A stretch of 40,209 bases of DNA, taken from positions 1-40,209 of the forward strand of contig JBBSCO010000025.1 in the NCBI GenBank assembly GCA_038250235.1, read 5' to 3'. Below, piece after piece: positions 25,552 through 32,154 of the stretch (position 1 is its first letter; every line of letters starts with the position of its first letter). The position numbers and the translations under genes were made by a program. The DNA is from JAAUTS01 sp038250235. GTDB taxonomy: Bacteria; Verrucomicrobiota; Verrucomicrobiia; Methylacidiphilales; JAAUTS01. The notes beneath the pieces are model-generated. The model had not been told where the DNA came from. It worked only from the letters and a program-made list of their open reading frames with translations, and made no database searches.

Positions 25552-25723
25552 AAGAAAAACATCGAAGATGCGCCTGCGCACACGCAAAGCCTCGCATCGC
25601 AAAAAACCTTTACAACTCCGCACCGACAAGACCACCAAGTCCAGTCACCGAGCCCACTGTGTCGACCCCAAAACAGGCACCTACCGTGGTCGCCAGGTTC
25701 TGACGGTCTCGGCAGAAGATTGA
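25538..25723 (+). CDS. rpmF: 50S ribosomal protein L32
   Basis: 61 aa: GTPKRKTSKMRLRTRKASHR at the N-terminus and HRAHCVDPKTGTYRGRQVL in the tail. It has a single cysteine, so it is the non-zinc-ribbon form. Order DUF177-rpmF-plsX-fabH is a classic bacterial arrangement linking ribosome and lipid synthesis. It overlaps the 3' end of the DUF177 gene. Confidence 0.96.
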   Translation: MGTPKRKTSKMRLRTRKASHRKKPLQLRTDKTTKSSHRAHCVDPKTGTYRGRQVLTVSAED

Positions 25724-25727
25724 ACCG

Positions 25728-25782
25728 CTTTTTCACAAAGTGTGAAAAAGAATGATCCCGCTCCTGCGGGATTGGTTTTTTT
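25728..25782 (+). terminator. Tandem hairpin terminator after rpmF
   Basis: The first hairpin is CTTTTTCACA (25728-25737)/TGTGAAAAAG (25741-25750), symmetric and able to act both ways. The second is ATCCCGC (25755-25761)/GCGGGAT (25766-25772), followed by TGGTTTTTTTC. plsX begins 37 bp later. Confidence 0.85.
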
Positions 25783-25818
25783 CAGGGACTTTTACAATTC
25801 TCCTTCCACCGGATCTGA

Positions 25819-26817
25819 ATGAAAATTGCTCTTGATGCAATGGGAGGCGATTTTGCACCGGTCAATCCGGTGGCAGCCGCCGTTCAGGCCCTGAAAAAAC
25901 TTCCCGCCATCGAGCGGTTGATTCTGGTCGGAGACGAAGACATTCTCCGTGCGGAATTGGCCAAACACGGGGAGGAACCCTCTGAGCGTCTCCATCTTTT
26001 CCACACCACCCAGGTCATTGAAATGACCGACGGTGCAGTAGAGGCGGTCCGGCGTAAAAAAGACAGTTCCCTCAACCGCGCCATCGACCTTCTCAAAGAA
26101 GGTGCCGTCGATGCCGCTGTATCCGCCGGACACACCGGGGCTCTTGTTGCCTCCTCGACCATCAAACTCCGAAATCTTAAGGGTGTGGATCGCGCCGGTA
26201 TTGCCACACTCATGCCCACTCGGGCGGGCAAATTTCTTCTGCTCGACGCCGGTGCCAACGTCGATGCCAAACCGGAACATCTCCTCTGCTATGGCATCAT
26301 GGGATCGGTTTATTGCCAGAATATCCTGAAAATCGCCAATCCCAAGGTCGGCCTGCTTTGCAACGGGACTGAAGAAGTCAAAGGCAACGAACTGACCAAA
26401 GAAGCCTTTAAACTCCTGAAAGCCGCCCCGATCCATTTCATCGGTAATGTCGAAGGTCATGGTCTTTTTGAAGGCGCGGCCGATGTAGTCGTCTGTGACG
26501 GCTTTATCGGGAACATTGTGCTGAAAACGGCCGAGAGCCTGGCCAAAGCCACCTTCAAGTGGCTGAAGGAAGAAATCACCAGCAATCCCATCCGGATGGC
26601 CGGAGCCATGCTGGCCCAGGGTGCATTTAGAAGCATCAAAGCCAAGACCAACGCTGATGAATACGGCGGGGCCCTTATCCTGGGCGTCAACGGCATCTGT
26701 GTGAAAGCCCACGGCTCTTCTTCCACCCTGGCCCTCTACAATTCCTTGCGCGTTGCCAGTGAAGCCGTTGAAACTCAGATCAATCCACATATCGTGGACG
26801 CCCTTTCCATCAAATAA
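25819..26817 (+). CDS. plsX: Phosphate acyltransferase
   Basis: 332 aa. It converts acyl-ACP and phosphate to acyl-phosphate for phospholipid synthesis; a peripheral membrane enzyme. Family motifs are IALDAMGGDFAP at the start, AAVSAGHTGALVA, LLDAGANVDAKPEHLLCYG, GNVEGHGLFEGAADVVVCDG and GFIGNIVLKT. Full length. It follows the rpmF terminators and precedes fabH by 88 bp. Confidence 0.97.
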   Translation: MKIALDAMGGDFAPVNPVAAAVQALKKLPAIERLILVGDEDILRAELAKHGEEPSERLHLFHTTQVIEMTDGAVEAVRRKKDSSLNRAIDLLKEGAVDAAVSAGHTGALVASSTIKLRNLKGVDRAGIATLMPTRAGKFLLLDAGANVDAKPEHLLCYGIMGSVYCQNILKIANPKVGLLCNGTEEVKGNELTKEAFKLLKAAPIHFIGNVEGHGLFEGAADVVVCDGFIGNIVLKTAESLAKATFKWLKEEITSNPIRMAGAMLAQGAFRSIKAKTNADEYGGALILGVNGICVKAHGSSSTLALYNSLRVASEAVETQINPHIVDALSIK

Positions 26818-26905
26818 ATTGAGCAGGGAAAAGTATCGGTTTACAAAAACCGGATTTCTCCCAGAATGGTTTTTTCGTTCAACCCATTATCCTTTAACAC
26901 CGACC

Positions 26906-27874
26906 ATGAAAATCATCGCTACCGGGCGTTATCTGCCGGAAAAAGTCCTGAGCAACGCAGATCTCGAAAAAATAGTCGATACGACCGATGAATGGATTTT
27001 TACACGCACAGGCATACGGGAACGCCGTATCGCGGCCGTCCACGAAACCAGCTCCTACATGGGTGCCGAAGCCTCCAGGCAGGCCCTGGCCAAAGCCGGA
27101 CTCAACGCCACTGATATTGATCTGATCATAGTGGCCACGGTCACCCCTGACGCCACGTTTCCCTCCACCGCCTGTTACATCCAGAATCATCTGGGGGCAA
27201 CCAAAGCTGCGGCCTTCGATCTTCAAGCCGCCTGTTCGGGTTTTCTTTATGGTCTGGTGGTGGCTGACCAGTTCCTTCGTTCCGGCATGTATAAAAACAT
27301 CCTCGTGGTCGGTTCCGAAAAGCTTTCGTCCATCATCGACTGGACCGATCGCAGCACCTGCGTGCTTTTTGGTGACGGTGCCGGTGCGGCTATTGTCAAC
27401 TCCAACGGAACTAAATCCCAGCTCCTCTCCTGCGATCTGGGCTCCAACGGTTCGCTCCACGAAATTCTTTACCTTCTGAATTCCAATACAGCCAAAGCCA
27501 ACGGCAAAGAACTGGGACCGAACGGTGCCTGCATGGTCATGGCCGGGCAGGATGTTTTCAAACAGGCCGTGACCGAAATGGCCAAATCTGCACGGAAATC
27601 CCTGACGCAGGCGGGAGTTGAAGTGGCGGATCTGCGCTGTGTCATCACACATCAGGCCAACAGCCGCATTATTGACGCGCTGGCCGACAGGCTGAAAATA
27701 CCCAAGGAAAAAACCTTCTCCAATGTGCAACGCTACGGGAACATTTCAGCCGCCTGTATACCGGTGGCCATGAGCGAAGCCGATGAGGAATTCAAATTCC
27801 AGCCGGGCGATAAAATCCTCCTTGTCGCCTTCGGTGGAGGCCTGACCTGGGCTTCGGCCGTCATCGAGTGGTAA
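26906..27874 (+). CDS. fabH: 3-oxoacyl-ACP synthase III
   Basis: 322 aa. It starts fatty-acid synthesis by condensing acetyl-CoA (or a branched primer) with malonyl-ACP. The triad is C110 (DLQAACSGFLYGL), H249 (VITHQANSRI) and N279 (RYGNISAACIP). The frame is open to 26753, overlapping plsX, but the family begins MKIIATGRYLPEK at 26906. The C-terminus DKILLVAFGGGLTWASAVIEW is typical. It ends the fab cluster. Confidence 0.97.
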   Translation: MKIIATGRYLPEKVLSNADLEKIVDTTDEWIFTRTGIRERRIAAVHETSSYMGAEASRQALAKAGLNATDIDLIIVATVTPDATFPSTACYIQNHLGATKAAAFDLQAACSGFLYGLVVADQFLRSGMYKNILVVGSEKLSSIIDWTDRSTCVLFGDGAGAAIVNSNGTKSQLLSCDLGSNGSLHEILYLLNSNTAKANGKELGPNGACMVMAGQDVFKQAVTEMAKSARKSLTQAGVEVADLRCVITHQANSRIIDALADRLKIPKEKTFSNVQRYGNISAACIPVAMSEADEEFKFQPGDKILLVAFGGGLTWASAVIEW

Positions 27875-27922
27875 TTAGAGCCTCGTGGCCTCGTAGCCGC
27901 GATTCCCGTTGCTTCCCAAAAA

Positions 27923-27962
27923 ATCCCCCTGTAAGGCGTCTCTGTGAGACGCCATCCCCCTT
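27923..27962. repeat. Short hairpin flanked by direct repeats (between fabH and waaA)
   Basis: GGCGTCT (27935-27941) pairs with AGACGCC (27947-27953) around CTGTG, and the hairpin is flanked on both sides by ATCCCCCT. It lies between the convergent genes fabH and waaA. It could end transcripts or be a small dispersed element. There is no T tract. Confidence 0.5.
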
Positions 27963-28006
27963 TAGCAACTGCGTACAAGAGAGAGCTGTTTGGTGTAGCC
28001 TTTCGC

Positions 28007-29311
28007 CTAATCAAGACTCTTCAGGTAAAGCTCCACCATGCGGGCCACCTTTCCGCCCACTCCCAGATTGCTTTCAAACAAGCCACGCGCTTTTTCACCA
28101 TAGGTCCGGCGTAACAGGGCATCAGAAAGAAGTCGTTTTAATTCCCTTTTCAGTTCATCCCCGTCGGAAATCCGAAGAATGGCGCTGGCCTCGTCATACT
28201 CTTCCACCAAGGTTTGAAAATTCTCCGTACGGGGTCCCATAATAACTGGAACCCCCACCCTGGCAGCTTCAAGAAAGTTCTGTCCCCCCTTGCCTTCCGG
28301 AGCAACCAACGTCTTTCCGATGAAGACAACGGTTGCCAATTCAAAAAGAGAGCGAAGTTCGCCCGTCGTATTCAGGATGATCACATCCATACCTTCTTTA
28401 GCTTCACTTCTGAGACAGGCCTTCAGTCCTTTAGATCTGGCGAGTTCCAGAAGGCCGGGGCCGCGCTCCGCGTGGCGCGGGGCCAATAAAAATTTCAGTT
28501 GCGGACGCTCACTGGCCAAGTCCTTATAGAGTTCGAAGAGAAGTTCTTCCTCACCCGCATGGGTGCTTCCTGCCAGGAACACTTCTTCATCATCCGCCCA
28601 GGCAAGTTCCTTCCTGAGTTTTTCTGCAACACCGCTGTCAGCTCTGGCCAGATCCGCAACGTCGTATTTCATGCTTCCTGTAGCAAACAGTGCATGAATG
28701 GGAAAGCCGGCCTCTTCCAGACGCTTCCTGTCCTTTTCGCTTTGCAGCCCGACCATGGACACCTTGGCCAGCAAGGGTGCCAGCCAACGTCGGAATTTTT
28801 TGAAGCGTCTCCAGGATCTGTCAGACAATCTTGCATTGATGATCCAGACCGGGATTTTCCGGCTTTCCGCCTCCCAGAGTTGATTCGGCCACAGCTCCTG
28901 TTCAATCAGGAGAATGAGGCAAGGACGGATCAGATCAAAAGCCCTTTTGACCGTAGGAAACAAATCGGCGGGGGAATAGAGAACCAGGGTTTTTGCATCG
29001 GCCATTTCACGTTCTCCAAGAACACGTGCGGTGGAGGTTGTGCAAGTGATGACAATAGGTTGCTCCGGCCTCAGAGCCCGCAATTCACGGATCAGGACAC
29101 GGGCCAGCATCATCTCTCCCACGCTGACCGCGTGAATCCAGACAGGATTGCAGAGAGCGTTCAGCTTTTGTTCGAGTTCATCTGAATAACAGCCGAAGCG
29201 TTCGCCAAAGCCCGGCCAGAATCTGCCCCTGCGGAACATATGCATGGCAAACCAAGGCCAACTGATGACAAAAGCCATGGTAAACACGATATTGTAAACA
29301 AACCTCAACAT
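28007..29311 (-). CDS. waaA: 3-deoxy-D-manno-octulosonic acid transferase
   Basis: 434-aa inner-membrane glycosyltransferase (KdtA) that adds Kdo to lipid A precursor, so the organism makes LPS. An N-terminal membrane anchor (LRFVYNIVFTMAFVISW) is followed by the N-terminal Rossmann half (VWIHAVSVGEMMLARVLI, TCTTSTARVLGE, LYSPADLFPTVKRAFDL) and the C-terminal half (FLAGSTHAGEEELLFE, LLAPRHAERG, APEGKGGQNFLEAARVGVPV). The frame is open to 29356, but the membrane anchor begins at ATG 29311. Convergent with fabH. Confidence 0.95.
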   Translation of the reverse strand: MLRFVYNIVFTMAFVISWPWFAMHMFRRGRFWPGFGERFGCYSDELEQKLNALCNPVWIHAVSVGEMMLARVLIRELRALRPEQPIVITCTTSTARVLGEREMADAKTLVLYSPADLFPTVKRAFDLIRPCLILLIEQELWPNQLWEAESRKIPVWIINARLSDRSWRRFKKFRRWLAPLLAKVSMVGLQSEKDRKRLEEAGFPIHALFATGSMKYDVADLARADSGVAEKLRKELAWADDEEVFLAGSTHAGEEELLFELYKDLASERPQLKFLLAPRHAERGPGLLELARSKGLKACLRSEAKEGMDVIILNTTGELRSLFELATVVFIGKTLVAPEGKGGQNFLEAARVGVPVIMGPRTENFQTLVEEYDEASAILRISDGDELKRELKRLLSDALLRRTYGEKARGLFESNLGVGGKVARMVELYLKSLD

Positions 29312-29356
29312 GAGAAGAGAATCATGCCAAGCCCGACATGGCAGGCAATCTCTCAA

Positions 29357-29730
29357 TTACCACAGGGCTTTTTCATAGTGCTTCCGTGTTATCCGATCTT
29401 TGTTCAACAAAGCCCTGCCGCCAAAAGACGCATGTCCAGGGATCAGGCGATCAATCGGATCGCGCGTCCAGTTCAAGGCGGCGGAAGAGCGGACGACTCC
29501 CTCGAATGAATCCTGCAGAACGGACAAACCGATGCGGGCTCTCACATCATCGATGATTTCGTGGGAAGCCACCTTAAATCGCCCGATGGCATGGAGAAAC
29601 TGGAGTTCCAGATCAACAACTGGCGAAACGGCGAGTTCCTCACGTTCAAAAAGTTCCAAAGTTTTTTTGGAAAAGGGTCCAGATCCCCCTGATAAAGCCA
29701 GACAACAACATGTGTATCAAGGTTGATCAC
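29357..29730 (-). pseudogene. PIN-domain (VapC-type) toxin split by a -1 frameshift at an A7 run
   Basis: The gene starts at 29730 with MINLDTHVVVWLYQGDLDPF, the classic PIN opening with the first acidic residue D5, but this frame then goes out of register. From 29659 the next frame supplies the rest: LFEREELAVSPVVDLELQFL (second acidic residue), RIGLSVLQDSFEGVV, WTRDPIDRLIPGHA (third) and LLNKDRITRKHY (fourth). Joined, they give a normal PIN toxin of about 124 aa. The break is at seven Ts on the plus strand (29662-29668), read CCA AAA AAA CTT on the coding strand. A -1 slip there restores the frame. It may be an inactivating deletion, a sequencing error in a homopolymer, or programmed slippage. 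VapC toxins are usually RNases. It overlaps the antitoxin gene by 14 bp. Confidence 0.85.
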
Positions 29731-29947
29731 GATTCCAATCCTTCAACCAGTCCCTATGAACAATAGATTCTGCGTCCCCCGGCAGAATACAGCGTTTAAC
29801 CAGGCGGAATAATTCGGGTTCTGTTTTTTCAAGAATGAGAAGGAGCCGGTGCCCCTTGCATTCAATGACTACTGGCTTCCCCGACTCCAGCAACTGATCA
29901 ATCAGGTTGTAGACATCCTCACGCGGTTTTGATGCGGTAACCGTCAC
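29717..29947 (-). CDS. Phd/YefM-type antitoxin
   Basis: 76 aa from GTG 29947; the frame is open to another GTG at 29995 (92 aa). TVTASKPREDVYNLIDQLLE followed by SGKPVVIECKGHRLLLIL is the Phd/YefM DNA-binding fold, and the C-terminal segment (GDAESIVHRDWLKDWN) is the toxin-binding tail. Homologues begin two residues before the VTAS block, which favours 29947. It would neutralise the downstream PIN toxin and repress the operon. The 14-bp overlap with the toxin gene fits a type II toxin-antitoxin operon. Confidence 0.85.
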   Translation of the reverse strand: MTVTASKPREDVYNLIDQLLESGKPVVIECKGHRLLLILEKTEPELFRLVKRCILPGDAESIVHRDWLKDWNRDQP

Positions 29948-30136
29948 ACAACCACTCTGCTTTAATACGCACGTCCGTTCATACTTAAGCCGCACCTATG
30001 GTAGTTACAGTTTCAACACCTGCTTTTAAAGATGTGATCAAGATACAAAGCAGAATCCCGAGGTTTCTCCTGTGGATTCTTCTACCACCGTTGCGGTATC
30101 AGGCTGACAAAAAGACGGATGTAAGGGGGCAGAACG

Positions 30137-31081
30137 TCACGCCCTTGGATGCGATTTCAGGTAGGAGGAACGCAGGCGTTCCGCCGTTACCTGGGTATAA
30201 ATCTGGGTTGTTGAAAGATTTTCATGACCCAGAAGTTCCTGGACGCTCCGCAGGTCGGCTCCACGATCCAACAGGTGGGTGGCAAAGCTGTGCCGGAGTT
30301 TGTGTGGCGAAATCTTGTGGTCCAATCCGGATCGGGAGAGATATTTCTTGAACATGAGCTGCACCATGCGTGCGGAAAGTGATCTGCCATCCGGAGCCAC
30401 GATGGCAAAATCGCTCCGTGCCTTCAGGGGAATAGCCTGGCGGTATTTTTCATAGGCCTCCATCGCGTTTCGACCAAGAATCACCAAACGTTCCTTTTTC
30501 CCTTTACCGACCACACGCACGGCTTTGTTACGTAGCTGGATATCGGAGGCCAGAAGTCCCACCAATTCATGGATACGGATACCGGTGCTATAAAAAATTT
30601 CAAGAATCGCGGCATCACGCAAATACTGCCATGGCTCCAGAGAATGGCCTCTCTTTGCCTGCCCTTGGGCTTCTGCCATCATTTTCAATGGGGACTCCAG
30701 AAAAACAGTGACCTGATCTTCACTAAGAAAAAGGGGAAGCCGCTTTTCCTTGACCGGAAGTCTCAGTTCACTCAGGGGATTTTCTTTCAGGGTGCCGATC
30801 CGGATCTGGTATTTATAAAAAGAACGGATGGCGGAGAAACGGAGACGAAGGGAGGCTGCCTTGAACTGGTTTTTTTGAGAGAGATGGTAGAGGTAACGCC
30901 TGAAATCCGGCATACGCAGATCCGTCCAGGATTTACCGGCAAAAAACAGGGATACTTCCACAAGGCTCTGTTTGTAGTTGCGGGTGGTTTTGTCCGAATA
31001 ACCCTTTTCTAGTTCCAGATAACGAAAGAAATCGGGCACCCATCCTTCCGGAGAAAGCCAGGAATGTTTCTGTTCGGGCAT
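30137..31081 (-). CDS. Tyrosine recombinase XerC/XerD-like
   Basis: 314 aa. The N-terminal SAM-like core-binding domain is at about 12-105 (DFFRYLELEKGYSDKTTRNY). The catalytic set is R169 (STGIRIHELVGL), K194/K196 (VVGKGKKERLV), H260-x2-R263 (PHKLRHSFATHLL), H286 (LLGHENLS) and nucleophile Y295 (TTQIYTQV). Such recombinases resolve chromosome dimers at dif. No integrase-type N-terminal arm-binding domain is seen, and no prophage is near, so a housekeeping Xer role is likely. Whether it is XerC or XerD cannot be decided. The 29948-30136 gap holds nothing I can name. Confidence 0.9.
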   Translation of the reverse strand: MPEQKHSWLSPEGWVPDFFRYLELEKGYSDKTTRNYKQSLVEVSLFFAGKSWTDLRMPDFRRYLYHLSQKNQFKAASLRLRFSAIRSFYKYQIRIGTLKENPLSELRLPVKEKRLPLFLSEDQVTVFLESPLKMMAEAQGQAKRGHSLEPWQYLRDAAILEIFYSTGIRIHELVGLLASDIQLRNKAVRVVGKGKKERLVILGRNAMEAYEKYRQAIPLKARSDFAIVAPDGRSLSARMVQLMFKKYLSRSGLDHKISPHKLRHSFATHLLDRGADLRSVQELLGHENLSTTQIYTQVTAERLRSSYLKSHPRA

Positions 31082-31125
31082 GGAAGAAGGCTATCGAAAT
31101 CGTCAGATCTGTACAATCTCTTCCT

Positions 31126-31459
31126 GTCCGAACCTCGATTCCCCATCCCCCGCGACTCGGAGGTCGCGGCTACATCTCAAATTCCCCGTTGTAGCCGAGG
31201 TCTCCGAACCTCGGTCCCCATCCCCCGCGACTTGGAGGTCGCGGCTACATCTCAAATTCCCCGTTGTAGCCGAGGTCTCCGAACCTCGGTCCCCATCCCC
31301 CGCGACTCGGAGGTCGCGGCTACATCTCAAATTCCCCGTTGTAGCCGAGGTCTCCGAACCTCGGTTCCCACCCCCCGCGACTTGGAGGTCGCGGCTACAT
31401 CTCAAATTCCCCGTTGTAGCCGAGGTCTCCGAACCTCGGTCCCCATCCCCCGCGACTCC
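31126..31459. repeat. 75-bp-period REP-like tandem array (left of the short RAYT)
   Basis: Units start at 31191, 31266, 31341 and 31416, with a partial unit at 31127-31173. Each full unit is 58 bp with outer arms GTAGCC...GGCTAC enclosing two hairpins: CCGAGGT-CTCCGA-ACCTCGG and GCGAC-TCGGAG-GTCGC. A 17-bp linker (ATCTCAAATTCCCCGTT) separates units. The second hairpin alternates between ACTCGG and ACTTGG from unit to unit, so the true duplication unit may be 150 bp. The last copy breaks off at 31459, just before the transposase stop. Long frames through this region are artefacts of the period being divisible by three. Confidence 0.95.
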
Positions 31460-31472
31460 AACAGAAAGCCCG

Positions 31473-31958
31473 CTATAGGGAATTGATCTCGCCCCTGTAA
31501 GGCCAATCTTCCCATTTATCAGTCAATCCCGCCCGAACCGGATTCATGCGCACATAATCCCATTTCTGAGCCGTTGATTCTTCGGAACGTAAAAGATGAT
31601 CAAAAAACTCTTTTTGCCAGATAGGAGCATCAATTCCAAGCCTCTCGGAAATTTGATTGGATGTGAATCGTTTCCAGGAGCCCATAAAGACTGAAAGGGG
31701 CATTGCCGCGTGGCACGGACCACAGAAAAAATGAAGATGGTTTGGCATCAACACATAACAGCCTACTTTCCAGCCGTACAGCTCTTCAGACTTTTTAAGG
31801 GATTCTGAAACAATCTGAAAACATATCTGATTGGCGAGGATAGGCTTTCGGTCAAAGGTGCAGGACGTGACAAAAAAGAGAGGAGAATTCCTCCAAATCC
31901 GGGGAAGTCTCCTCAAGTGTCCTCGGTTGGGCTCCTTATTCATATCAGAAAAACACAT
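31473..31958 (-). CDS. REP-associated tyrosine transposase (RAYT), short form
   Basis: 161 aa. HUH motif H74-L-H76 in YVLMPNHLHFFCG; catalytic Tyr Y135 in WDYVRMNPVRAGL; substrate-strand motif WKRFTSNQI; typical C-terminus DWPYRGEI. ATG at 31958 or 31943 could be the start; neither has a Shine-Dalgarno. It is enclosed by copies of one repeat family: 14 bp away on its 3' side and about 40 bp away on its 5' side. This is the canonical arrangement of a RAYT with its cognate REPs. All catalytic residues are present. Confidence 0.92.
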   Translation of the reverse strand: MCFSDMNKEPNRGHLRRLPRIWRNSPLFFVTSCTFDRKPILANQICFQIVSESLKKSEELYGWKVGCYVLMPNHLHFFCGPCHAAMPLSVFMGSWKRFTSNQISERLGIDAPIWQKEFFDHLLRSEESTAQKWDYVRMNPVRAGLTDKWEDWPYRGEINSL

Positions 31959-31998
31959 CCAGTAATTTTTTCTAGAAAAGTTCCTGCGAATAAAGAAA

Positions 31999-32146
31999 TT
32001 CCCCGTTGTAGCCGAGGTCTCCGAACCTCGGTCCCCATCCCCCGCGACTCGGAGGCGCGGCTACATCTCAAATTCCCCGTTGTAGCCGAGGTCTCCGAAC
32101 CTCGGTCCCCATCCTCGCGCCTCAGAGGCCGCAGCTGCAGCTGCCC
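31999..32146. repeat. REP-like repeat pair (right of the short RAYT)
   Basis: Two units: 32008-32064 (57 bp; one T missing in the second hairpin, GGAGGCGCGG) and 32082 to about 32146, whose right half is degenerate. Same family and linker as the array at 31126-31459. It ends 8 bp from the topoisomerase stop codon, so the hairpins may also act as its transcription end. Confidence 0.93.
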
Positions 32147-32154
32147 GGCACAAA

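Noticed and set aside
25792..26790. A 332-codon minus-strand frame opposite plsX
   Set aside because: Shadow of plsX; no recognisable domain of its own.
31126..31459. Possible CRISPR array
   Set aside because: The 17-bp spacers are identical, the 58-bp unit is two hairpins, and no cas genes are present.
31064..31486. Long frames on both strands with 25-residue repeats (PRDSEVAATSQIPRC type)
   Set aside because: They are translations of the 75-bp REP-like array and have no start signals.
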